From contig JAMJTW010000007.1 of NCBI GenBank assembly GCA_024281175.1, positions 1-64,000 on the forward strand: a DNA stretch of 64,000 bases, read 5' to 3'. A program made the translations under genes and the position numbers. Positions 48,453 through 56,773 of this stretch are shown here, in pieces (positions within the stretch are counted from its first letter, which is position 1; every line of letters begins with the position of its first letter). The notes beneath the pieces are model-generated. The model was not told where the DNA came from. It worked only from the letters and a program-made list of their open reading frames with translations, and ran no database searches. The DNA is from Candidatus Thiovulum imperiosus. GTDB lineage: Bacteria; Campylobacterota; Campylobacteria; Campylobacterales; Thiovulaceae.

Positions 48453-51074
48453 CTACTCGATAGCAGAGAGAGAGAGAGGATTTTGGTCGTAGCTGTAAGT
48501 ATCAGCTTCAAATCTACCAGAATAGCTCTTTTCGTTGCTATCTACAATATAGAAAAGAGAACCATTGTAAACTGGGTCAAACTCTAAGTGGAAAACATTT
48601 CCGTTCAACTTCACATACATCATTAGAGGAAAATCTTGAGATGAAGCAACATCAAAACTATCAGAAGTTTTATAGTAAAGAGTTATATCTTCAACACTAT
48701 TACCAACTCCAACACCTTCATAAGCCAGAGTACTATTTCTATCTTCAATACAGCTAGAGTCGAACTTTTTAACTGGAGTTCTACTAACATTCTCTTCATT
48801 GCTTTCAATTTGAGAAGTGCTTTTATAGAGAGATACATATCTCTTTTCAATAGGGTCTGAAATAAAGAGTTTTTCTAAAAGAATTGAGCGGTCAGCTTCA
48901 TTTGTTTGGACAACATAAACTGGATAATCTCCCAAATCTTTACACTCTGCTACATCCATACCATCAAAGCTTTCTAAATCTTCAAAAACTCTATAACTCT
49001 GGTCAAGAACTATCTCGTTCCATGATAAATTTTCACTCGGTTGTGCAGGTTTTCTCAAATCTATCGATTTATCAAAAGAGTCATTTCTATCGATACTAAA
49101 ACTATCTTGGAAGCCATTTTCATCAACAACAACTATATCTATTTTAGACAATGCATCAACATCAACAGAGTAGAATGTTTCAAAGTCAAAACTTCCAGAA
49201 AGAATATCACCTCTCTTTTCTAAGTCGAAATTTAAATCACCAACATTCATAAAACCTCTAACATCTTTTGTAACATTTCTCAAGTAGATATCAATATCAT
49301 ATCTGAAGATATTTGTAATACTCTTTTCACCATGCTCATCTTCAACAACTTGATGAGATATATCTTTAGAGATTGCTGTATTGTTGCTATCTATAATAAA
49401 AGTTGGAGAGTTTGAACCTTGGACAAATTTCACCCAATATCCCTCTCTCTTATCTATTGAGTAGAAAATATCATAACTTGACTCAAAGTTTCTCCAATCT
49501 GTAATATCTTCGTAAATTGGCATACTTGCCCAACCTGAAGTTTTAGATTGTAGAGTCAAAATTTGAGTTGGAATATATCCATCTAAAATTGTGGAGAGGA
49601 AGTTTTTCAAGTTGTCTGTTTTTGTAAACTCATAAGTTTTCATATATCGAGGTGCTACTGGAAGTTCCTCAAAAACAATATCTCCATCTTCATCTATTTG
49701 AAGAGACTCTATAAAATCTACACCTTCAAGAAATCCTCGAACAACTTCATGTTCTCGACTGTTTTGAAAAAGAGTTAGAGAGCTATTCACCTCATCTCGC
49801 TCTTCTGTAAGTTGGAAAACTGTACTACCACCATCTATTGAAATGAAATTATATTTTCCAGCTACTCCAGAACTATTCTCTTCGTATCTCTTTATATACC
49901 CTTTCTGTTTTACAAAAAATGGTGTTTTAGAAAAGAGCATTGTTAGATTTCCATCATCTTTTATAACTCCAAAACTAAATACAGCTTCTCCATCAGAGAG
50001 TTTAAGAGAGTCAAAGTCTGTAATGTTTAAATCTTTACCATTCACTTCTAGTAGAGTCGTATTCTCTCCAGTAGATGTGTTCAAATCTATTAGTGTATTT
50101 TTGTAAATATCTAAAACCATTGAAAAGAGATTTGTAGAGTTTTTAGTTTTAGAACTCTCTACTTCAGAAATATCTGGAAAAGTTCTAAAAAGTAGACTCT
50201 TATTCGCTTCAAGTGTGAACTCTTCTCTACTAATTAGGGTTATATTTCCCTCACTGCTTCCAGTATCTCTAGTTTTTAGTGCAAAGATACCGTATTGAGC
50301 AAGACTCTTATTCATCTTTTGCAAAGTTTCTGAGATATCGGAACTAGTTGAAATATTCACCTCATCTAAACTATTCTTTTTTGAGATGTAAAAGGTGTTA
50401 CCACTTGTAATATTAAAATCAAAAGTTATAAAAGAGAGTCTCTCCAGAGTTCTCTTTTCTGGTAAAGAGAGCAAATTCCAACCATCAGCCACTTTTCCAT
50501 CATAACTCTCTGTTCCCAATTTGAAACTATCAGAAAATATGAAACCAGCGTCTGACTCACCATCTGCAACTAAAGTAGCACTTGTTGGATTGTAGAGATT
50601 GTCGTATCTAGCCCAGTACGCTTTACCTTTTTTCAGAGTCTCAAAATCATTTGCTCCGCTACTATTTTTACTGTTGTAGTAGAACCATCTATCTCCATCA
50701 CCATCTTTTGAGTAGCTGTAAATTGCTAACTCTCCAAAATCATCGCTGAGTGGAGAAAACTCATCATCAGATAGATTTACATCAAAGATTTTAGAAATTT
50801 CCATCTCATCTTCAGAGTTTCCAGACTCTTGATATGTCTCATTTAAATCTATTGGAATACCGCTATTTACAGCACCGTTATCTTCATCGGGAATTGTTGG
50901 AGTTAAAATTCCGCCGTTGTCATTCTGATTATTTCCAGTTGAATAATCTTCGAGTCCTAAAATCCCAATCATCTGCCAAACACCTTTTGAACCATTGGTA
51001 TCAAAGAGCTTGACTTGATAGCTTCCTCCATGTAAAAAAGCTAGAGAGATAGTTGCAAGTAGAAAATATCGCAT
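48453..51074 (-). CDS. large exported protein of unknown function
   Basis: The 873-aa product starts with a signal peptide (MRYFLLATISLAFLHGGSY). The mature protein is acidic and rich in S, N, D and aromatic residues, suggesting beta-structure at the surface. Recurring aromatic modules are GVWQMIGILGL, KKGKAYWARY, DGWNLLSLPE, SGWASMPIYEDI and REGYWVKF. These resemble one another loosely and may be diverged repeats of one fold. I recognise no enzyme motif and no anchor. It is monocistronic or nearly so. Confidence 0.72.
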   Translation of the reverse strand: MRYFLLATISLAFLHGGSYQVKLFDTNGSKGVWQMIGILGLEDYSTGNNQNDNGGILTPTIPDEDNGAVNSGIPIDLNETYQESGNSEDEMEISKIFDVNLSDDEFSPLSDDFGELAIYSYSKDGDGDRWFYYNSKNSSGANDFETLKKGKAYWARYDNLYNPTSATLVADGESDAGFIFSDSFKLGTESYDGKVADGWNLLSLPEKRTLERLSFITFDFNITSGNTFYISKKNSLDEVNISTSSDISETLQKMNKSLAQYGIFALKTRDTGSSEGNITLISREEFTLEANKSLLFRTFPDISEVESSKTKNSTNLFSMVLDIYKNTLIDLNTSTGENTTLLEVNGKDLNITDFDSLKLSDGEAVFSFGVIKDDGNLTMLFSKTPFFVKQKGYIKRYEENSSGVAGKYNFISIDGGSTVFQLTEERDEVNSSLTLFQNSREHEVVRGFLEGVDFIESLQIDEDGDIVFEELPVAPRYMKTYEFTKTDNLKNFLSTILDGYIPTQILTLQSKTSGWASMPIYEDITDWRNFESSYDIFYSIDKREGYWVKFVQGSNSPTFIIDSNNTAISKDISHQVVEDEHGEKSITNIFRYDIDIYLRNVTKDVRGFMNVGDLNFDLEKRGDILSGSFDFETFYSVDVDALSKIDIVVVDENGFQDSFSIDRNDSFDKSIDLRKPAQPSENLSWNEIVLDQSYRVFEDLESFDGMDVAECKDLGDYPVYVVQTNEADRSILLEKLFISDPIEKRYVSLYKSTSQIESNEENVSRTPVKKFDSSCIEDRNSTLAYEGVGVGNSVEDITLYYKTSDSFDVASSQDFPLMMYVKLNGNVFHLEFDPVYNGSLFYIVDSNEKSYSGRFEADTYSYDQNPLSLSAIE

Positions 51075-51113
51075 CTATTTTTCCTTTAAAATATTTTTAC
51101 TATTTTAGTATAT

Positions 51114-51428
51114 TTACTCTGGATTTTGAGGTTCATTCTCCATATCTGTAAAATATTCCAGCTCTCCAATAGAGCTTACTTCCACCTTTTTAAAAATATC
51201 CCCAAGTAGAAAACCCAAAATTAGTTTTGGCTTTGTATCATATTTCTCTATATACTTTTCAGCCTCCTCTTTTTTCAAAATCAGATACTCTTTTGTTGAA
51301 TGAGATTTCAAAATCCACTTGTACTGATATCTATTGCTTCCTTTAAATATAAGGTGAAATCGAACAGACCAGTCATTGTCAAGAGGGTATTTAAAATATA
51401 GAGTCTTAACCGTAAAATAATTTTTCAT
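51114..51428 (-). CDS. hypothetical protein, 104 aa
   Basis: A soluble, charged protein with no signal peptide or membrane segment. Visible features are an aromatic N-terminal half (VRFHLIFKGSNRYQYKWIL) and a central EEAEKYIEKYDTKPKLILGF. No family recognised. It is upstream of the exported protein on the same strand, 39 bases away. An AT-rich promoter-like region precedes it. Confidence 0.55.
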   Translation of the reverse strand: MKNYFTVKTLYFKYPLDNDWSVRFHLIFKGSNRYQYKWILKSHSTKEYLILKKEEAEKYIEKYDTKPKLILGFLLGDIFKKVEVSSIGELEYFTDMENEPQNPE

Positions 51429-51529
51429 AAAATAACTTTCCCGTTTTTTTCAGTTCGGAATTGTATATAAAGTTGTAATCTCTACATCTTAAATTCCTGA
51501 TACAATAAAAGTAAAAGATGGAGAAGAGA

Positions 51530-52867
51530 ATGAATAGACTCTTTGGTACTGATGGTGTAAGAGGAAAAGCTGGACGCTTTTTAACAGCTCAAATGGCTCT
51601 AAAAATAGCGATGGCTGCTGGTGTTTACTTCAAACAAGATGGTAGAACTGGAAAAATTCTAATTGGAAAAGATACTAGACTTAGTGGATATATGATTGAA
51701 GATGCTATTGTCAGTGGGCTTACAGCAGTTGGTTATGATGTTATCCAAGTTGGACCAATGCCAACTCCAGCAGTTGCATTTCTAACAGAAGATATGAGAT
51801 GTGATGCTGGAATTATGATAAGTGCATCTCACAACCACTTTGCTGACAATGGAATAAAGTTCTTTGACTCAAGAGGAAATAAGATAACAGAAAAGGTTGA
51901 ACGAGAAATTGAAGATATTTACGGTAATGATGAACTTATCGAACTGAACCAACAGACAGCTGAAAATGTCGGTTCTTCCAAAAGAATAGAAGATGCTATT
52001 GGTAGATATATAGTCCAATTGAAACACTCTTTTCCAAAGAGAATTACACTTATGGGACTTCGAGTTGTTCTCGATACAGCAAATGGTGCTGCTTACAGAG
52101 TTGGACCAACAGTTTTAGAAGAGTTAGGTGCTGAGGTGATTACAATAAATCAGAACCCAAATGGTAAGAATATTAATGATAACTGTGGTGCTTTATATCC
52201 AAACAATCTTGCAAAAGAGGTTATAAAGTATAGAGCAGATTTGGGTATTGCACTTGATGGAGATGCTGATAGAGTTGTAATTGTTGATGAAAATGGTACT
52301 GTTGTAAACGGAGACCACCTCATAGGTGCATTGGCTACCTATTTGAGAGAAGAGAACAATTTGAAAAATGGTGTTGTTGCTACTGTTATGAGTAATCAAG
52401 GTTTAGAAGAGTTTCTAAATTCACAAGATTTAAAACTTTTTAGAGCAAAAGTTGGAGATAAATATGTTCTTGAACTTATGCAGAAGAGAGATATAGAGCT
52501 TGGTGGAGAACAGAGTGGTCATATTGTTATGAGTCGATTTGCGAAAACTGGAGATGGTCTTGCTTCAGCTCTTCAAGTTTTAGCTTATATGATAATAAAG
52601 AAAAAACCAGCAAGTGAACTCTTAAGACCATTCTCTCTCTATCCTCAAATTTTAGAAAACATTAGCATCTCTAAAAAAATTCCCTTAGAGAAAATAGATG
52701 GTTTTAAAAAGAAAGTTGATGAGGTTGAGAGTAAAGGAATGCGACAACTTATCCGATACTCTGGAACTGAAAACCTTCTTAGAATTCTACTTGAAGGAAA
52801 AGATGTCTTAACTTTAAATAAAACTGTTGAAGATTTATCAAACTTCTTTAAAAAGGCACTCGGGTAG
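51530..52867 (+). CDS. glmM: phosphoglucosamine mutase
   Basis: The enzyme (445 aa from this start) converts glucosamine-6-phosphate to glucosamine-1-phosphate for UDP-GlcNAc. Signatures are [10 protein letters not shown], the phosphoserine loop [15 protein letters not shown], metal-binding LDGDADRV, substrate loop GGEQSGHIV, and [14 protein letters not shown] 51530 has GGAG six bases before it; the ORF-track ATG 51518 has none. Confidence 0.96.
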   Translation: MNRLFGTDGVRGKAGRFLTAQMALKIAMAAGVYFKQDGRTGKILIGKDTRLSGYMIEDAIVSGLTAVGYDVIQVGPMPTPAVAFLTEDMRCDAGIMISASHNHFADNGIKFFDSRGNKITEKVEREIEDIYGNDELIELNQQTAENVGSSKRIEDAIGRYIVQLKHSFPKRITLMGLRVVLDTANGAAYRVGPTVLEELGAEVITINQNPNGKNINDNCGALYPNNLAKEVIKYRADLGIALDGDADRVVIVDENGTVVNGDHLIGALATYLREENNLKNGVVATVMSNQGLEEFLNSQDLKLFRAKVGDKYVLELMQKRDIELGGEQSGHIVMSRFAKTGDGLASALQVLAYMIIKKKPASELLRPFSLYPQILENISISKKIPLEKIDGFKKKVDEVESKGMRQLIRYSGTENLLRILLEGKDVLTLNKTVEDLSNFFKKALG

Positions 52868-52933
52868 ATTTCAACATGATACAATTTCAGGATTGAATTT
52901 GAAATTTAAAAATTAATAAGGTATATATTTAGC

Positions 52934-53905
52934 ATGACATCTTTGCTCTTAACTTTACAAATTATTTTCGCTTTAATAGTTTCGATAGTTGTTCTTTTCC
53001 AAAAAAGCTCCAGTATAGGGCTAGGTTCTTATAGTGGTGGTAATGATAGTGTCTTTGGTGCAAAAGGTCCAAACAATTTTCTCTCTAAACTCACTTTCAT
53101 CTTTGGTTTCTTTTTTGTTGTAAACACTATTGCTCTTGGATACTTTTATAATCAAGACTCTCGTGAAACTGTTCTCGATAGCGTAGATAAAAACTCTATT
53201 ATTCCTCTTGCAACTGAAACAGAAACTCCTGAAGAGACTCCTGCTGAAACTCAAGAGAATACAATTCCTACTGGTGGAATGATACCTTCTGCAATCCCTG
53301 TTTCTGATGAAACTCCTGAAGCTGAAATCCCTGAAGATAGTGGTGTTGGTGGAATGATGCCTCCTGCAATTCCTGTTTCTGATAAAACTCCTGAAGCTGA
53401 AATCCCTGAAGATAGTGGTGTTGGTGGAATGATGCCTCCTGCAATTCCTGTTTCTGATGAAACTCCTGAAAAAACTTACGATGCCTCTACAAATAGTTTT
53501 GAGCCAAAAGAAGAAGTTGTAGAAGTTCCTGAAGAGGAGCTTACGGAAGAAGTTGTAGAAGTTCCTGAAGAGGAAGTTACGGAAGAAGTTGTAGAAGTTC
53601 CTGAAGAAGTTGTAGAAGTTCCTGAAGAGGAAGTTACAGAAGAAGTTGTAGAAGTTACAGAAGAAGTTGTAGAAGTTCCTGAAGAGGAAGTTACAGAAGA
53701 AGTTGTAGAAGTTCCTGAAGAGGAAGTTACAGAAGAAGTTGTAGAAGTTCCTGAAGAGGAAGTTACAGAAGAAGTTGTAGAAGTTCCTGAGCCAGAAACT
53801 CCTAAAGTAGAAGAGTTAGAAGAGATTTCAGAACCAGAAGCTCCAGAAGTGGAAGAGACTGCTCCTCCTTCATTTCCTCCATTCCCACAAATCCCAGTAG
53901 AGTAA
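52934..53905 (+). CDS. secG: SecG with a long acidic, proline-rich repeat tail
   Basis: Residues 1-75 are SecG: helix LLLTLQIIFALIVSIVVLFQ, SSSIGLGSYSGGNDSVFGAKGPNNFLSKLT, then a second helix (FIFGFFFVVNTIALGYF). The remaining 245 residues are repeats. A 25-residue unit (TPEAEIPEDSGVGGMMPPAI...) occurs twice and more loosely a third time. A 12-residue unit EEVVEVPEEEVT then repeats about seven times. SecG termini face the periplasm in known topology, so the tail is probably there. The family is normally 70-130 aa. Confidence 0.87.
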   Translation: MTSLLLTLQIIFALIVSIVVLFQKSSSIGLGSYSGGNDSVFGAKGPNNFLSKLTFIFGFFFVVNTIALGYFYNQDSRETVLDSVDKNSIIPLATETETPEETPAETQENTIPTGGMIPSAIPVSDETPEAEIPEDSGVGGMMPPAIPVSDKTPEAEIPEDSGVGGMMPPAIPVSDETPEKTYDASTNSFEPKEEVVEVPEEELTEEVVEVPEEEVTEEVVEVPEEVVEVPEEEVTEEVVEVTEEVVEVPEEEVTEEVVEVPEEEVTEEVVEVPEEEVTEEVVEVPEPETPKVEELEEISEPEAPEVEETAPPSFPPFPQIPVE

Positions 53906-53910
53906 CCGTA

Positions 53911-54852
53911 GTGAAAAAGGGGTTTAGATATTTTCTTCTATATCTCTTATCACTATCTCCAATTTTTGGAGACTCTCAAATATTTCTGCTCTCCAAATTT
54001 GATGAGTTTGGAGACAACTACTCAATATCATCAGAAAAGCTACAAAAAGATTTTATATATTTAAAACGAAATGGATATAAAGTTGTCTCTCTTCAATATC
54101 TTTTAGAAAATAGAGAGAAAGAGAAATTGGTTTCATTTACAGTTGATGGTGGATATAGCTCATTTTATGAGATAGGATTACCTCTTTTTAGAGAGTTTAA
54201 TTTTCCTTTTACTCTTTTTATAAGCAGTAGAGCTATAAAGAGAAAATATCCAAACTTTATGAGTTGGAAACAGATAAAACGAGCTTCTCAATTTGGAGAG
54301 ATTGCAGTTCATGGATACTCTACTACATATTTAACTTCACTTGAACCTATCTATGTAATGAGAGAAGTTCAAAAATCTATTAGAACCTATACAAAAAATC
54401 TATCTGTATTTCCAAAATATTTCTCTTATCCTTATGGTGCTTACAACAAAACTGTTCAAGATATTGTGAGTGCTTTTTATTTTGAAGGAATTTTTCACCA
54501 ATCGAGGGGAGCTATTTCAGAAAAAAGTGAAATAGTTTCTCTACCTAGAATTCCACTTTTTGGAGAAGAGGACATCTCATCTCTCTTAAAAACAGAGTTT
54601 TTAGAAGTTGAGTGGATTGAACCGAATGAGTTTCCAAAAGATTGGAAACTTCGTAAAATTCGAGCTAAGTTATCTCCAGAAATTAGTAGTATTCAACTCT
54701 ATGTCTCTGGCTTCACTTGGAGAGTTTTTCCAGTTAAAAATGGAATTCTTGAAGCAGAGTTTGAAGAACCCATAAAACTAAAATATGGTCATACAAGAAT
54801 TTTCCTAAAAACTTTTGACAACAGATGGGGAAACCTAGATTTACTCTTTTAA
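53911..54852 (+). CDS. polysaccharide deacetylase-like protein, probably inactive
   Basis: The 313-aa protein has a signal peptide (MKKGFRYFLLYLLSLSPIFG) and a NodB-like barrel. The family motif TFDDGY reads TVDGGY, so the metal-binding second Asp is Gly. The HxxxH motif reads EIAVHGYSTTYL, with the second His replaced. SYPYGAYN is kept. A C-terminal beta domain (about 230-313) may bind glycans. GTG 53911 follows secG by five bases, suggesting one operon. It is probably a binding or structural relative. Confidence 0.75.
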   Translation: MKKGFRYFLLYLLSLSPIFGDSQIFLLSKFDEFGDNYSISSEKLQKDFIYLKRNGYKVVSLQYLLENREKEKLVSFTVDGGYSSFYEIGLPLFREFNFPFTLFISSRAIKRKYPNFMSWKQIKRASQFGEIAVHGYSTTYLTSLEPIYVMREVQKSIRTYTKNLSVFPKYFSYPYGAYNKTVQDIVSAFYFEGIFHQSRGAISEKSEIVSLPRIPLFGEEDISSLLKTEFLEVEWIEPNEFPKDWKLRKIRAKLSPEISSIQLYVSGFTWRVFPVKNGILEAEFEEPIKLKYGHTRIFLKTFDNRWGNLDLLF

Positions 54853-55838
54853 ACTCTATAATTTAGTTTTTCCATTGTCTCTCTAAAAAGAGGTTCTATT
54901 TTTTCATGTAACTTCACACCCTCTTTCGGTTTTACCTTTTGAAGTATCTCTTCACCATATTTTAAATATTTTTCATCTTTTTCAATATCTAAAAAATCTG
55001 AAATCTCTTGAAGTTTTTCCATTGGATTCTGAACCAACTCTTCATATCTTAAATTGAATATTTCAGAATTTGCTTCTGAAATTTTTAATCCCTCTCTCAT
55101 TGTTGCAATCCACTCTAAAGAGGCTCTATCAATATGATTTGAGATATCTTCTTCCCAAACTTTTTGAAAATAGGAGTCTCTCTTTAAAATTTCTTCAAAA
55201 AATATTTCCCATTTTCTATCATTTTTACCCCACCAATCATGAATCTCTCCACTATTTTCAGTTCCTAATCTTTGAGACCAAGAGTTTATTGAAAGAACTG
55301 TATCCCAACCATCTCGAATTAGAAATATAAATTTTGCATCTGGAAATATCTTGTTTACAAATTCTGTTCTGAAAACAAGTTCAGGATATTTGTCCACAAC
55401 TCGATTTGAAAAAGAGAAGTTTAAATAGTGTCCATATATTTTATGAGCTTTTTTGATACTTTTTTCTGAAAGAAGAGAGGGTTCTAATCTATAATTTCCA
55501 ACCTCATCAGTATAGTTTCCTATGATATCCTCTTTTTTGCATATCTCATGCCAAATTGCTTTCGGTTCATTTAAATATCCAATTTTACGATGCATTGACA
55601 GAACAATACCTAAAATTGTCGTTCCACTTCTTCCAGTTCCAATTATAAAAGTTGGCTTCTCTACTTTTTTAGCAAAAGGTAGAAATTGTATAAATCTAAG
55701 AATAAAAAATACAATGGTATTGAACCATCTACCTTTTGTTGTAAGAGGTCTTCCCTCAAATAGAGCATAACTTACAAAACGACTATATAATTTCCAAAAT
55801 CTAGTTTGAATATACTCTCTATTTATTTGAGCTATCAA
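54849..55838 (-). CDS. sulfotransferase 1
   Basis: The 329-aa protein matches the PAPS-dependent sulfotransferase fold. The 5'-phosphosulfate loop is FIIGTGRSGTT (near 66), and the 3'-phosphate region is AKFIFLIRDGWDTVLSINSW (near 168). NLRYEELVQNPMEKLQEI is also typical. The acceptor is unknown; glycans or lipids are likely. Its 3' end overlaps the deacetylase-like gene by four bases. Confidence 0.82.
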   Translation of the reverse strand: MIAQINREYIQTRFWKLYSRFVSYALFEGRPLTTKGRWFNTIVFFILRFIQFLPFAKKVEKPTFIIGTGRSGTTILGIVLSMHRKIGYLNEPKAIWHEICKKEDIIGNYTDEVGNYRLEPSLLSEKSIKKAHKIYGHYLNFSFSNRVVDKYPELVFRTEFVNKIFPDAKFIFLIRDGWDTVLSINSWSQRLGTENSGEIHDWWGKNDRKWEIFFEEILKRDSYFQKVWEEDISNHIDRASLEWIATMREGLKISEANSEIFNLRYEELVQNPMEKLQEISDFLDIEKDEKYLKYGEEILQKVKPKEGVKLHEKIEPLFRETMEKLNYRV

Positions 55839-55857
55839 CTCATATCCTTCATAAAAA

Positions 55858-56709
55858 TTATTTTAGCCAACTCGGAATTTCCTTACCATTTTTTTCTAAA
55901 ATCTCTTTCAGTTCCAATTTAGAATTTTTCAAAATCTTTTCTAATTTATCTCTATTGTAATTACTATTTTTTGATTTTGTATTTAACTTGTAATATATAT
56001 CTCGTATTCTGTTTTTAAGTTTAGTATGTTTTCTAAGATATTTCTCAAATTTTCCATAAGTTTTTAATGCGATAGAGTGGAGTAGAATATTTTTAGGTTT
56101 TACTGTTTTATTTTCAACTTCAAAAAAGTAATCTTCGTAGAAACTTGGTTCTATTTGTAAAACTTTAGAAATCTTTTTCATAAAATCTTTTGGAGATTTT
56201 TCCAAGTCTTCAAAGTAGAATATCTCTAAATTTTTTTCAAAAACTTCAAGCCATTCCTTTACCTCGTGGTATCTACTCTCTTCAATTGCTCTATTACAAT
56301 ACTCACCTTCTCTACTTTCTAAACACTCATTAAAATTTGAGTTTTTATCTAGCCATAATTTGGCTTTTGCATGGTTGAAAAAAGAGAAAGCTCTATCTTC
56401 TGGATTTCTTAAAATTAGAACTATTTTTACATCAGGAACGATATTTTTTATATATTCTGCTGTTTTTCTTCCTCCATAAAAATATCCTGGAGTAGCTTCT
56501 AAAATATATTTCTCATTTTTACAAGATTGGAAATAGCTCTTATATTTTTCTATCTCTTCCATCTCTTTACCATATCTTGTGGGAAGAAAGTAGCATGTCT
56601 CTTTAATTGTAGAGCCACAAACTTCAGGGTGTTTTGCTAAATAGGTAAATAGCGACGAAGTCCCAGCTTTATTGACTCCAGCTATTATCAAATTTGGTAA
56701 TTTACTCAT
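55858..56709 (-). CDS. sulfotransferase 2
   Basis: The 283-aa protein has the PAPS loop IIAGVNKAGTSSLFTYL at residues 8-24 and 3'-phosphate motif VKIVLILRNPEDRAFSFFNHAK, resembling heparan-type sulfotransferases. KETCYFLPTRYG matches the substrate-proximal KE..FF segment of those enzymes. It is only distantly related to the neighbour at 54.8 kb. Together they suggest sulfation of a surface glycan. Confidence 0.82.
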   Translation of the reverse strand: MSKLPNLIIAGVNKAGTSSLFTYLAKHPEVCGSTIKETCYFLPTRYGKEMEEIEKYKSYFQSCKNEKYILEATPGYFYGGRKTAEYIKNIVPDVKIVLILRNPEDRAFSFFNHAKAKLWLDKNSNFNECLESREGEYCNRAIEESRYHEVKEWLEVFEKNLEIFYFEDLEKSPKDFMKKISKVLQIEPSFYEDYFFEVENKTVKPKNILLHSIALKTYGKFEKYLRKHTKLKNRIRDIYYKLNTKSKNSNYNRDKLEKILKNSKLELKEILEKNGKEIPSWLK

Positions 56710-56773
56710 TTTAAAACTTTTTTGGGAAGTTTGAAATTGTAACAGGTTTCAAAATTGTTGATATAGTTTTAAG

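Noticed and set aside
53220-53790. Regular direct repeats that could look like a CRISPR array
   Set aside because: The units are multiples of three, run without spacers and are an open part of the secG reading frame.
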